From CAZBWE01 sp964440735 (lineage in GTDB: Bacteria > Planctomycetota > Phycisphaerae > Sedimentisphaerales > Anaerobacaceae), in contig CAYTTK010000051.1 of NCBI GenBank assembly GCA_964440735.1, positions 1 to 17,440 of the forward strand: a DNA stretch of 17,440 nucleotides, read 5' to 3'. Made by a program: the position numbers and the translations under genes. The notes beneath the pieces were generated by a model, which was given only the letters and a program-made list of their open reading frames with translations, was not told the DNA's origin and ran no database searches. Shown one piece after another: positions 7,082 to 14,969 of the stretch. How positions within the stretch are numbered: position 1 is the first letter of the stretch; every line of letters begins with the position of its first letter.

Positions 7082-7735
7082 TTAGATTTCCTGCCATTGT
7101 ATATTCGTGCGCCTAACGGGAGCTGCTAACATACCTACATCGAGTTCCAGCAGCTCCAAAATCTCCTGCACGCGTATCGAACCAGACGAGCTGATTCTGC
7201 ATTCGGCAACTATACCTGTATTATCCAACTCAATCGATTTCAAAAAAGGCCTGACATCCACATTTCTGATTTTCGATATATCTGCATTTATAAAACGGCT
7301 TATATTAAGTTCTTTAAGCTCCAATAATTTTTTGATTCTGGACTTTAACGCATCGTTGAAATATTTTGACTGCACCTTTAATACATATTCAGCCAAACAA
7401 GGCTGAGGTGCAGATTTTGCTTCTGTCACTTCGACTGAAATCAATTCAAATCCACGAGGCAGCTGCATAGAAAGCGCCTCTTTAATACGAGACTGGTAAT
7501 CCGCAGCTCGTTGCTCGTCCGGGTCATAATCTACCTGAATGCAAAGCAAATCACCATCGGACTCAACTGCAACAGACCTGGGTAAAGGCAAAGATAATTT
7601 CGGATGAGGATTGAATCCCTGACTGTACCGCATTTCAATACCCGCTCGAACGCAGGCACGCTTAAAAACCCTAACCGTTTCGGCATGCGACAGAAATCTT
7701 GCACTGCCCCGAACATTGAATTTAATCAGAACCAA
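7082..7735 (-). CDS. DUF2344 / TIGR03936 family radical SAM-linked protein
   Basis: Protein of unknown biochemical role that in other bacteria is found beside, or fused to, a B12-binding radical SAM protein, often next to rng and rplU-rpmA. Seen: the family N-terminus 'IKFNVRGSARFLSHAETVRVFKRACVRAGI', then 'YSQGFNPHPKLSLPLPRSVAVES' (near residues 39-61), followed by the less conserved alpha/beta C-terminal part. The frame is open to a TTG at 7846, but that start would lie upstream of a TATAAT at 7824-7829 and adds a Cys/Arg-rich peptide unlike the family. TTG at 7735 gives exactly the family N-terminus and is used here; it has no nearby Shine-Dalgarno. AGAAGGA (7768-7774) instead points to an ATA codon at 7757-7759, a very rare start. 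No ATG is available. The radical SAM partner is not in the window. Confidence 0.82.
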   Translation of the reverse strand: MVLIKFNVRGSARFLSHAETVRVFKRACVRAGIEMRYSQGFNPHPKLSLPLPRSVAVESDGDLLCIQVDYDPDEQRAADYQSRIKEALSMQLPRGFELISVEVTEAKSAPQPCLAEYVLKVQSKYFNDALKSRIKKLLELKELNISRFINADISKIRNVDVRPFLKSIELDNTGIVAECRISSSGSIRVQEILELLELDVGMLAAPVRRTNIQWQEI

Positions 7736-7823
7736 TATAGTCTGCTTTGAAACAGTTATATGCCTATTCCTTCTATACTTTATTTGCAAACTTCGTTTAT
7801 ACCGTCTGCAAAACTTATAACTT

Positions 7824-7829
7824 ATTATA
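7824..7829 (-). promoter_or_regulatory. -10 box (TATAAT) upstream of the DUF2344-rng pair
   Basis: A perfect TATAAT on the minus strand, with no convincing -35 at 16-18 bp. Transcription would start near 7817, followed by AGAAGGA at 7768-7774. If real, it rules out translation of DUF2344 from the upstream TTG at 7846 and supports a DUF2344-rng operon. Confidence 0.35.
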
Positions 7830-7928
7830 CAACAGCCCAAACGCAAAACATTGTGTTATTAGGAACTCTCACACCATTATGCCCATCATCACCCTAAAAA
7901 CAAATATTTTTCCCAAAACTTTGTGTGG

Positions 7929-7952
7929 AAAAAACGCAGCTGATAACCGCAG
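7929..7952 (-). terminator. Possible intrinsic terminator of the spermidine synthase-TPR gene
   Basis: Directly after the stop codon at 7953 the minus strand reads GCGGTT-ATC-AGCTGC, which can fold into a 6-bp stem (two G-U pairs) with a 3-nt loop, followed by G and six T. The stem is short and includes wobble pairs, so the call is tentative. Confidence 0.4.
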
Positions 7953-10900
7953 TCAAGGTTGCTGTTGAGCATTTTGTGCCTGCTTAAATGATTTCAGTTG
8001 CCTGCTGATATTCTCCATCAGGTCCTTCCGGCCAGAAGACAATGCGAGTTCCAGCGCCTTTTCTGCAGTGGTTATAGCTTCAGGAAATCTGCCGGCAGCA
8101 GCATAAGCCCTTGCCAAAAAGTCCAGCATTTTTGCCTGGTCATATTTGTCAATCTCTTCAGGGCTGCCGGCCAACTGCAGGGCCTCATTATATTCTACAA
8201 TGGCCTGCTCGAACTGCCCGACACTGTAGAGCATAAAGCCCAGATTAAAGCGTGCATCCTTGCTATCAGGAGCAATATCTACCGCCTGCTGTGCATCCGC
8301 CAAAGCTTCCTGCTTCTCGCCCTTTTCGTGCATAACGTTCGACCTGATTAACCAGCCCAAAAACGAATCAGGACACAGCTTGATTATCTCGCGAGATAAT
8401 GTCAGAGCCGCATCAGTTCTTTTAGAAAGTATCATCTTCTTGCAGTCAAAAAATAGTCTTCTTGCAGTTTCATCTCTTGTTTTGAGAAGGACAGGATTTT
8501 CCGGCAAAGAACGTAAGCCCCTCATACTTGCATAAAATTTTTCCAGTTCGCTGGGTGGGGAGTGAAATGTCGGTAAAACAGGCAAAAGATAGGCCAGCGC
8601 CTCGTAAAGGTTATCATAATCCTTAATCCACCCGGCTTTTTGCTCATCACTGAATCCGGTCCAGTCAATATGATGATAAATGGAGTCATTGCGAATATTC
8701 ATAACAAAACTATCGAATATCAGCGCGGAGTCCCGCTGTTCGTCCGTCACAAACTCAATAAAAGGAAAATAATCACTATTTATGGAAAAATCTGTAATAT
8801 ACCTGCTTAAATCGTTTTTATCACAAATGTAACAGCTCAATACGTCGAGACTGTTATGAATATTTATTTCTGCCAGACTCTTACGCACGCCTTGCTTGAG
8901 CAGCTCATCTTCTATATGCTTTGGTGAAAAATATTGTTCATGTTCCGAACCGACTACCACGACCAAAGGCGCAGGGTGAGGGGTAAGATACCATATTGTA
9001 ACATGGGGGAAAACATCCATCGCAGTACCAACTATGCTGTTCAATACAGAAGGCGTCATTCTATACAAAGGGACATAAGAAAGAAATAGACCTTTTCTAC
9101 CCCTGAGGTTTTTCTTTGCACTTTCAAAATATTCTTTTGCATAAAGCGAGGCGTTCTCGGCGAAAAACCGTGGGTGAATACAATCATTGAAAATGACATC
9201 ATAATTGATGTCCGTCAAGTGCAGATAGTTTTTCGCATCCATATATATCATATTTACTTCTTCATCGAGCCGGTCTCCGAGATTAAGTTTCCTGAAGAAT
9301 TTTAAGGAGATTTCAACAATCTCCGGAGCAATCTCCACACAATCAATCCTCTCTAATTTATGCTGTGCAAGGCAGAACGTGCTTTCCCCCGCCCCAAATC
9401 CAACCGACAGGACACTCCCGGCATTACTATTGAGCAGAACACCAAAATGTCCAAGCATTTTCTGGTCGCCGCGGGCGGTATAATTTTCTCCTGCCAAGGT
9501 CTGGCCCGACGAATAGAGATATAAAGTTCCGCTAGTATCCCGATGCACAGATGCTGTGGTGGTAATGCCCTCTTTGACGTGCACAAGTTCAAAATCCGGC
9601 ACAAGCGGGCTTGCCTCAATCACCGTACTAAACAGGTTCTTCGGCATCTTCACGGCGATTATTGCCAATATAACAGCGGCTGCCAAAAGAACAAACCGCC
9701 CGACAATTCTCGGCCTGTGAACAAAAAACGCCCACATAATAGCGGCAATCCATACTCCACTTAAACCAAGAATTGAAATCGAAAGCTGCACACCAAGCAG
9801 CGGAATAAGCAAAAAGCCCGTCACAATTCCCCCTATCACAGCCCCGATTGTATTTGCACCATAAGCAGTTGCAGTGGAGCGGCCGACCTTGTGCATATGA
9901 TTTGCCCAGGCCTGCAAAGCTATCGGAAACCCTATACCCATGATAATCGCCGGAACTAAAAACAGGCATAAGCTATGCATAATCGGCTTAAACAAATAAT
10001 GTGAAAAAGGAATCATCCTTATGATTACCTGCCGGTCAATAAACCAGCTCCCTTTTGACATCCAGAATACAAGCAATGGCAGGTAAAAAACCCCATACAA
10101 TCCCAACAGCGATAAAGTTACTGTAAACCAAACGGCAGGCGTCTTCAATCTTCTGACCAAAGCACTGCCGATGCAGGCGCCGATTACGTTGCCCAGAAGA
10201 TAAATTGTCAGAACCGCAGAGAACACATAAGTAAATCCACCGAGCAGATGAACAATGCTGCGCATCCAAAGCAATTCATATCCGATGCTTATCAAGCCGC
10301 TCATAAAGAAAGCGATAACGAGCAGATAAAATCTGCCATCTGCTGTTTTGACACCGACAACTTCAGGGCTTTCCAACACAACGGCCTGTTGTTCAACAGC
10401 TATGCCTGAAAAGCGGGATAAAAACCACCCACTAAAGGCAACAAGGAGATTTAAACCTGCTGCGATGTATAACGCCCCCATAACACCGAAGGCACGGACC
10501 AGAACAAAGCCCGCCAAAAAACAGCCGGTCGCTGCACCTAAGGTATTTAACGCATAGAGTCTGCCTACTAAATGGCCGGCTTCTTTCTCAAGTGCGGTAA
10601 TAAACCTACCCAAAAGCGGTAAAGTACTGCCCATCAGCATCGAGGGCACAAGCAGTATCGCCGCTGATATTACTATCTGCACGAGCAACAACTGCGTATG
10701 TGTAGGGTGATATGCACGATAAAACCAGACATATACATTATCAGCATGCTTTAGCCACCACGGCAGAGATAGCGCCGATATCGTTATAAGAGTTTCCAGT
10801 AAAGCATATAACCTAAGGCGCCTGCTCACAGAGTCGCTATAGCGACCCATAATCAAAGCACCAAGTGCCAACCCCCCCATAAATACCGATACTACAATGC

Positions 10901-11066
10901 TCGTTGCATAAACGGTATTGCCAAGGGTCAGCTTCAACAGCCGAACCCAAACAACCTCATCAATCAAAGAGCACACACCGGAAGCAAAATAAATCAACAT
11001 TATCCAGTTGATACACGCGCGCCTGGAAATAGCTGCAGCACTACTTTTTCTCCGCCACATATCCAC
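7953..11066 (-). CDS. Fused multi-pass membrane / spermidine synthase-like / TPR protein
   Basis: 1037 residues in three parts. Residues 1-475 are a multi-pass membrane region made of two related halves: 'FASGVCSLIDEVVWVRLL' (27-44) and 'FMSGLISIGYELLWMRSI' (254-271), each followed by a Gly-rich helix. Residues 495-710 are a spermidine-synthase-type SAM-binding fold with 'SVGFGAGE' (554-561), the acidic strand end Glu578 in 'CVEIAPE', Asp610 in 'MDAKNYL', and 'YDVIFNDCIHP' with Asp628 at the catalytic aspartate position. Residues 870-1030 hold TPR units ('ALADAQQAVDIAPDSKDARFNLGF' and two more). This architecture is the 'fused MFS/spermidine synthase' family; the substrate is unknown and the membrane part need not be a transporter. 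Start: GTG at 11066 or ATG two codons in (11060); neither has a well-spaced Shine-Dalgarno. It is 59 bp downstream of ptsI. Confidence 0.85.
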   Translation of the reverse strand: MDMWRRKSSAAAISRRACINWIMLIYFASGVCSLIDEVVWVRLLKLTLGNTVYATSIVVSVFMGGLALGALIMGRYSDSVSRRLRLYALLETLITISALSLPWWLKHADNVYVWFYRAYHPTHTQLLLVQIVISAAILLVPSMLMGSTLPLLGRFITALEKEAGHLVGRLYALNTLGAATGCFLAGFVLVRAFGVMGALYIAAGLNLLVAFSGWFLSRFSGIAVEQQAVVLESPEVVGVKTADGRFYLLVIAFFMSGLISIGYELLWMRSIVHLLGGFTYVFSAVLTIYLLGNVIGACIGSALVRRLKTPAVWFTVTLSLLGLYGVFYLPLLVFWMSKGSWFIDRQVIIRMIPFSHYLFKPIMHSLCLFLVPAIIMGIGFPIALQAWANHMHKVGRSTATAYGANTIGAVIGGIVTGFLLIPLLGVQLSISILGLSGVWIAAIMWAFFVHRPRIVGRFVLLAAAVILAIIAVKMPKNLFSTVIEASPLVPDFELVHVKEGITTTASVHRDTSGTLYLYSSGQTLAGENYTARGDQKMLGHFGVLLNSNAGSVLSVGFGAGESTFCLAQHKLERIDCVEIAPEIVEISLKFFRKLNLGDRLDEEVNMIYMDAKNYLHLTDINYDVIFNDCIHPRFFAENASLYAKEYFESAKKNLRGRKGLFLSYVPLYRMTPSVLNSIVGTAMDVFPHVTIWYLTPHPAPLVVVVGSEHEQYFSPKHIEDELLKQGVRKSLAEINIHNSLDVLSCYICDKNDLSRYITDFSINSDYFPFIEFVTDEQRDSALIFDSFVMNIRNDSIYHHIDWTGFSDEQKAGWIKDYDNLYEALAYLLPVLPTFHSPPSELEKFYASMRGLRSLPENPVLLKTRDETARRLFFDCKKMILSKRTDAALTLSREIIKLCPDSFLGWLIRSNVMHEKGEKQEALADAQQAVDIAPDSKDARFNLGFMLYSVGQFEQAIVEYNEALQLAGSPEEIDKYDQAKMLDFLARAYAAAGRFPEAITTAEKALELALSSGRKDLMENISRQLKSFKQAQNAQQQP

Positions 11067-11125
11067 CCGCCCAAAAAATAATTCTACCTTAACTCTTACC
11101 TTTGCTCATCAAAAACAAAGCCAAA

Positions 11126-12868
11126 TCAAAAAGCTTCAGGCAGAATCCTTCTTGCGGCATTGCGCAGATAACTTGAAATCTGCCTTTCAGAATTCATGGT
11201 AAGAATTTTTCTTGCAACATCGTTGCAATCTTGAATGGTAACAGAGTTAATAACCTGTTTTATTTCCGGTATCATTGGAGAAGCAATAGAAATCGTTCTC
11301 ACGCCCATGCCCAGCAACAACATAATATATTCCGGCTCCGAAGCCATTTCACCGCAGACGCTAATATCTATTTGCGCTTTGTGGGCATCCTGAATAACCG
11401 TCCTGATAAGCCGCAGAACCGCGGGGTCCGCCGCCGAATATAACGTGGAAACCAATTCATTGCCCCTGTCAACCGCCAGAGTATATTGAATAAGGTCGTT
11501 GGTTCCGAGACTGAAAAAATCAATGTCCCTTGCGAGTGTAAACGCCGTTAAAGCCGCTGAGGGCGTTTCAATCATAATGCCAATCTTAATATCTCTATTA
11601 TAAGGTATGGATTCCTCATCAAGGTCCTCCATAACATCGCGCAAAATAAACTTGGCCTGCATCATCTCCTGCAGATTCGTAATCAGGGGGAACATTACCT
11701 TAACCTGCCCGAGAACGGAGGCCCGCAAAATCGCGCGTAATTGCGTTTTGAACATCATAAGGTTCTGCAGACAAAATCTAATGGACCTTAAGCCCAGAAA
11801 CGGATTCGGCTCAGGGGCAAATCGCTTGCTTTGTGTATATTTATCAGCTCCCAAGTCCACGGTCCTTATCACGACAGGCCTGTCTTCGACAATGCCGATG
11901 GTTTCAGCATAAGCTTGATAATGGTCCTGTTCTGCAGGTTCGGTTGTTCTGTTAAGGTATAAAAACTCCGTCCGATACAGGCCTATTCCCTCGCCTCCTT
12001 TTTGTAAAACGAGCTCGGCCTCGTCCGGAAACTCGATATTTCCCAACAATACAATTCTGGTGCCATCACGAGTTATCGCTGGCTTTTCTTTTATGGCATT
12101 GAGTCTATGCTCAAGCTCTGTCAACTCCTGTGAATACTGCTGATACTGCCGGATGGTCTGGTCATCGGGATTGACAATGACAATACCACGATTACCGTCA
12201 ATAATAACCGTATCGCCTCCGCTGACCGTCTCTGAAAGGTCTTCGAGAGCCACTACCGCAGGGATACCCAGAGACCGCGCAACAATAGCAGTATGAGATG
12301 TTCTGCCGCCGGCATCAGTGGCAATTCCTTTGACAAACTCCTTATTAAATCCGGCAGTTTGGGTAGGACTCAACTCTCGAGCAACAATCGTAACCTCTTC
12401 GGTCAGATGCTCAACATCCTCACGTCTTTTGCCCAGAAGCGTTTTAAGCAAACGCCTTTCAATATCATAAATATCCGCTGCCCGCTCACTGATATAAAGG
12501 TCTTTGACCTTGGCAAAATGTGATGCAATTCCCCTTAAAGTAGTGGATACGGCATACTCGGCTGTGACCAAATCGCTATGCACCAAATCGGTTATTTTCT
12601 TTCGCAGACTCCTATCGTGCAAAAAACGCAGGTGCACAGCAAAAATATCCTTCATCATCTTGCCCCCTTCGGTCCGTTTCTGGGCGGCCTCAAGCTTAGT
12701 TAACTCGACGATTGCATCCTTAAAGGCATTTCTTACCCGCTGGGTCTCCACTAACCTCTGCGAGGGCATAATTTCCCGCCGGGGTATTCGATAATCTTCA
12801 GCATCAATAACCAGTGACTTGGCAATAGAAATGCCCGGCGAGACAGCTATTCCTTTTTTTATTTCCAT
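11126..12868 (-). CDS. ptsI: PTS Enzyme I (phosphoenolpyruvate-protein phosphotransferase)
   Basis: Takes phosphate from phosphoenolpyruvate and passes it to HPr; cytoplasmic dimer. 580 residues, standard length. Seen: N-terminal HPr-binding helical part (about 30-145); phospho-histidine domain with His192 in 'GGRTSHTAI'; C-terminal PEP-binding TIM barrel with 'GIGLYRTEFLYL' (Arg299), 'VIRTVDLGADK' (Arg335), 'MIETPSA' (Glu434), 'SLGTNDLIQY' (Asn457-Asp458) and Cys505 in 'CGEMASEPE'. All catalytic residues are present, so the enzyme should be active. There is no N-terminal GAF domain, so it is not of the PtsP (nitrogen PTS) type, although the linked EIIA is PtsN-like. ATG at 12868 lies 19 bp after the ptsH stop; no good Shine-Dalgarno, which suggests translation coupled to ptsH. 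Confidence 0.96.
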   Translation of the reverse strand: MEIKKGIAVSPGISIAKSLVIDAEDYRIPRREIMPSQRLVETQRVRNAFKDAIVELTKLEAAQKRTEGGKMMKDIFAVHLRFLHDRSLRKKITDLVHSDLVTAEYAVSTTLRGIASHFAKVKDLYISERAADIYDIERRLLKTLLGKRREDVEHLTEEVTIVARELSPTQTAGFNKEFVKGIATDAGGRTSHTAIVARSLGIPAVVALEDLSETVSGGDTVIIDGNRGIVIVNPDDQTIRQYQQYSQELTELEHRLNAIKEKPAITRDGTRIVLLGNIEFPDEAELVLQKGGEGIGLYRTEFLYLNRTTEPAEQDHYQAYAETIGIVEDRPVVIRTVDLGADKYTQSKRFAPEPNPFLGLRSIRFCLQNLMMFKTQLRAILRASVLGQVKVMFPLITNLQEMMQAKFILRDVMEDLDEESIPYNRDIKIGIMIETPSAALTAFTLARDIDFFSLGTNDLIQYTLAVDRGNELVSTLYSAADPAVLRLIRTVIQDAHKAQIDISVCGEMASEPEYIMLLLGMGVRTISIASPMIPEIKQVINSVTIQDCNDVARKILTMNSERQISSYLRNAARRILPEAF

Positions 12869-12887
12869 CGAATACTTTTATCAAATT

Positions 12888-13214
12888 CTAACTTTTTTTC
12901 CGACTATTCGGTGTCGGCTCATCGAAGTGCTTGTCCTCCACAAGCTCTCGCAAAGCATTGAGTGCTTCCTGAGCATCTGCACCTTCAGCTTTAATTTTAA
13001 GTTTTGTGCCACAAGTTGCAGCAAGCATACTCATCTGCATAATACTTTTCCCGTCCACGCTATTTTCGTCGTCGCTGACGGTAATATCGCAGTGAAACCG
13101 GCTTGCAACATCCACGAACTGCATTGCAGGGCGCATATGAAGCCCCTCTGCATTTTTTATCTCTACCGTCATTTCACTAACAACTTTCTCCAAAGAATCC
13201 TGCTCTGCCTGCAT
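12888..13214 (-). CDS. ptsH: HPr phosphocarrier protein
   Basis: Small phosphocarrier between Enzyme I and EIIA. 108 residues, longer than the usual 85-90 because of about 14 extra residues at the N-terminus and a basic tail 'PTPNSRKKS'. Seen: phospho-histidine His26 in 'GLHMRPA', and Ser57 in 'DGKSIMQM', the site that HPr kinase phosphorylates in organisms that have one. 'CGTKLKIKAEGADAQEAL' completes the fold. The ATG at 13214 has AGGG 7 bp upstream and is preferred; ATG 15 (13172) would give a core-length HPr but its GGAG is about 15 bp away. It sits between the EIIA gene (43 bp upstream) and ptsI (19 bp downstream), one operon by spacing. Confidence 0.94.
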   Translation of the reverse strand: MQAEQDSLEKVVSEMTVEIKNAEGLHMRPAMQFVDVASRFHCDITVSDDENSVDGKSIMQMSMLAATCGTKLKIKAEGADAQEALNALRELVEDKHFDEPTPNSRKKS

Positions 13215-13257
13215 TTTCAGGCCCTATATTTTTAGTTTATATTTACGAATTCATAAA

Positions 13258-13731
13258 TTATAAAGAGGAACTATCATCGGCCTCTCTGAGAAGGTCCTCA
13301 ATTTGCTCGGAACTGCGACATTGCCTGAGAAAACTTCGGAACCTCTCATTCTGTAAGTGCTTAAAAACATTCTCCATTGCCTGCAAGTGATTGTCCGGGT
13401 CATCCACAGGGCTGATTAAAAGTATCACTATATAAACTGGACGTTTATCGAGAGCTGAAAAATCTATCCCGGCACTGCTCTGTCCCACCGTAGCAATCAC
13501 ATTTTTAACCGCAGGGTGCTTGACATGGGGCACAGCAATACCTTTGCCCATTCCCGTGCTTGCTTCATTCTCTCTCTTAATCACGGCCTTGATAATCTCT
13601 TTGCAGTTTCCTCCTCCGAGCTTGCCGGCTTTATCAAGCGAACAAACAAGCTCTGCTATGACAGAATCTCTGTCCACGGCCTTTAGTTCCGGAATAACTG
13701 CTTCAAAACAGACAAAGTCCGCAAACCTCAT
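13258..13731 (-). CDS. PTS EIIA component, fructose/PtsN type
   Basis: EIIA-2 domain protein accepting phosphate from HPr. 157 residues from the chosen ATG, the size of stand-alone PtsN. The active histidine is His69 in 'STGMGKGIAVPHVKHPAVK'; other family segments are 'AVIKRENEAST' and 'VYIVILLISPVDDPDNHLQAM'. No EIIB or EIIC domain is attached and none is coded nearby, so a regulatory rather than transport role is likely (inference). The frame extends 11 codons to a TTG at 13764, but AGGT five to eight bases before the ATG at 13731 and the family N-terminus support the shorter form. It follows hpf by 83 bp on the same strand, the same order as hpf-ptsN in proteobacteria. Confidence 0.92.
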   Translation of the reverse strand: MRFADFVCFEAVIPELKAVDRDSVIAELVCSLDKAGKLGGGNCKEIIKAVIKRENEASTGMGKGIAVPHVKHPAVKNVIATVGQSSAGIDFSALDKRPVYIVILLISPVDDPDNHLQAMENVFKHLQNERFRSFLRQCRSSEQIEDLLREADDSSSL

Positions 13732-13814
13732 CTTACCTGACCAAAATCTCCTGCAGCACACCAATGCACGGCTCGTAAACGGATAAGATACCTCAGCCGT
13801 TGTGCTCTTGTGCG

Positions 13815-14129
13815 CTATTCTATATCACTTGTGCGTTTATTGTCTCGTTCCTTACCCTTTTTTCTTCTAAGCTGTCGCTCAAGCTTATGGACAGCCAAAT
13901 CAATACACTGGTAAGCATCCTGGCCTTTTTCGGTAACAATAAAAACCTTACTATGCTCTGCCCTTGCAATGAGCTCCACGCTAATTTTGCCGCCTGGCTC
14001 ACCGTTAATAATTACCTCAACCCGATTTATACTACTGTAGTACTTCGGAAGTTTGGAGGTTTTTTCCTCCGCATGCCTCTTGACTGCTTCGGTTATGTCA
14101 GTATGTCTACCAGTTATCTTAAAAAGCAA
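13815..14129 (-). CDS. hpf: Ribosome hibernation promoting factor (short HPF/RaiA type)
   Basis: Binds the 30S decoding region of idle ribosomes in slow growth or stationary phase. 104 residues, the short form without the C-terminal dimerisation domain of long HPF. Seen: 'ITGRHTDITEAVKRHAEEKTSKLPKYY' with the beta-alpha start typical of the family, then 'VEVIINGEPGGKISVELIARAEHSKVF' and the helix 'DAYQCIDLAVHKLERQLRRKKGK', whose basic face contacts rRNA. The start is a TTG codon, well supported by AAGGAG 7 bp upstream (14137-14142) and by homology. Located 43 bp after the DUF502 gene and before the EIIA gene. Confidence 0.94.
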   Translation of the reverse strand: MLFKITGRHTDITEAVKRHAEEKTSKLPKYYSSINRVEVIINGEPGGKISVELIARAEHSKVFIVTEKGQDAYQCIDLAVHKLERQLRRKKGKERDNKRTSDIE

Positions 14130-14136
14130 TTTTTTT

Positions 14137-14142
14137 CTCCTT
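14137..14142 (-). promoter_or_regulatory. Strong ribosome binding site fixing the TTG start of hpf
   Basis: AAGGAG on the minus strand, 7 bp before the TTG at 14129. It is the best Shine-Dalgarno match on the minus strand that I found in this window and decides the non-ATG start. Confidence 0.7.
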
Positions 14143-14172
14143 AACAGCGCTTTTCAATAGCAAAATATGCTC

Positions 14173-14871
14173 TTATTCTTCACCTTGCGAGCCCAGCCGC
14201 GGCAAAGAAACCGGCTGCTCACGGCCCGGCACTATAACCCCAGCGCTGACTACAAATCTCAACGCCTGCTCCATTGTCAGATTTAGTTCTATTGTCTGTT
14301 CTCTGGGCACCATTATTACAAAGCCGGTAAAGGGCGTCGGCGAAGTTGGGATAAAGATAGTCAGGAACTCTTTTTTGACGTTGTTCACAACTTTCTCGAT
14401 TCCTGAGCCGGTAACAAAACCCATTGACCATATACCTTCTCTGGGGTATTCTACAGCAACAACACTCGAGAACATCTTCTTTTTTTCCTCTTCCTGCATA
14501 AGCAGGAAATCAGTAACCTGCTTTACATAAGGATAGACCTGCCTCAAAAATGGTGTATTCATTATGAACTTTTCAATCATTCGCCAGAGGGTTTTGCCAA
14601 CGACGCTGGCCAAAAATGCACCCACTATAAAAACAGCAACCAAGGCCAGAAGGAAGCCAGCTATTGATAGAGCACCATCAATCCAGAATTTATTCAGCTC
14701 CGTCTCGGCGCCGCCTGCAAGTATTATCAGGTACTGCAAACCGTGCTTTATATGAACGCCGATTTTCCCATGAATAAACTTGTATCCCCAGACGAATATC
14801 CAGATTGTTACAATGGTCGGCACTAATACCGCTAATCCCCGCAAAAAGTATCTTTTAAAGCGTCCTGCCAT
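14173..14871 (-). CDS. DUF502 family membrane protein
   Basis: Inner-membrane protein of unknown function, 232 residues, usual length. Seen (numbering from this ATG): basic start 'AGRFKRYFLRGLAVLVP', first membrane segment about 10-32, second about 66-94, then a cytoplasmic or periplasmic C-terminal domain with the family segments 'NTPFLRQVYPYVKQVTD' (105-121) and 'IFIPTSPTPFTGFVIMVP' (172-189). Two ATGs are close together: for the one at 14877 the AAGGA is only 1 bp away, while for the one at 14871 it is 7 bp away, so the second is chosen. It heads the run DUF502-hpf-EIIA-ptsH-ptsI. The 98-bp gap to the flippase-like gene shows no terminator. Confidence 0.88.
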   Translation of the reverse strand: MAGRFKRYFLRGLAVLVPTIVTIWIFVWGYKFIHGKIGVHIKHGLQYLIILAGGAETELNKFWIDGALSIAGFLLALVAVFIVGAFLASVVGKTLWRMIEKFIMNTPFLRQVYPYVKQVTDFLLMQEEEKKKMFSSVVAVEYPREGIWSMGFVTGSGIEKVVNNVKKEFLTIFIPTSPTPFTGFVIMVPREQTIELNLTMEQALRFVVSAGVIVPGREQPVSLPRLGSQGEE

Positions 14872-14969
14872 CGACATATCCTTAAAATAACGCTCCGGTG
14901 CTGCGAATCTGCTATTTTTGCCCCATTGAAAGCACTTAAACAGGCGTCTTTTACACCGAATAAAGTAGC

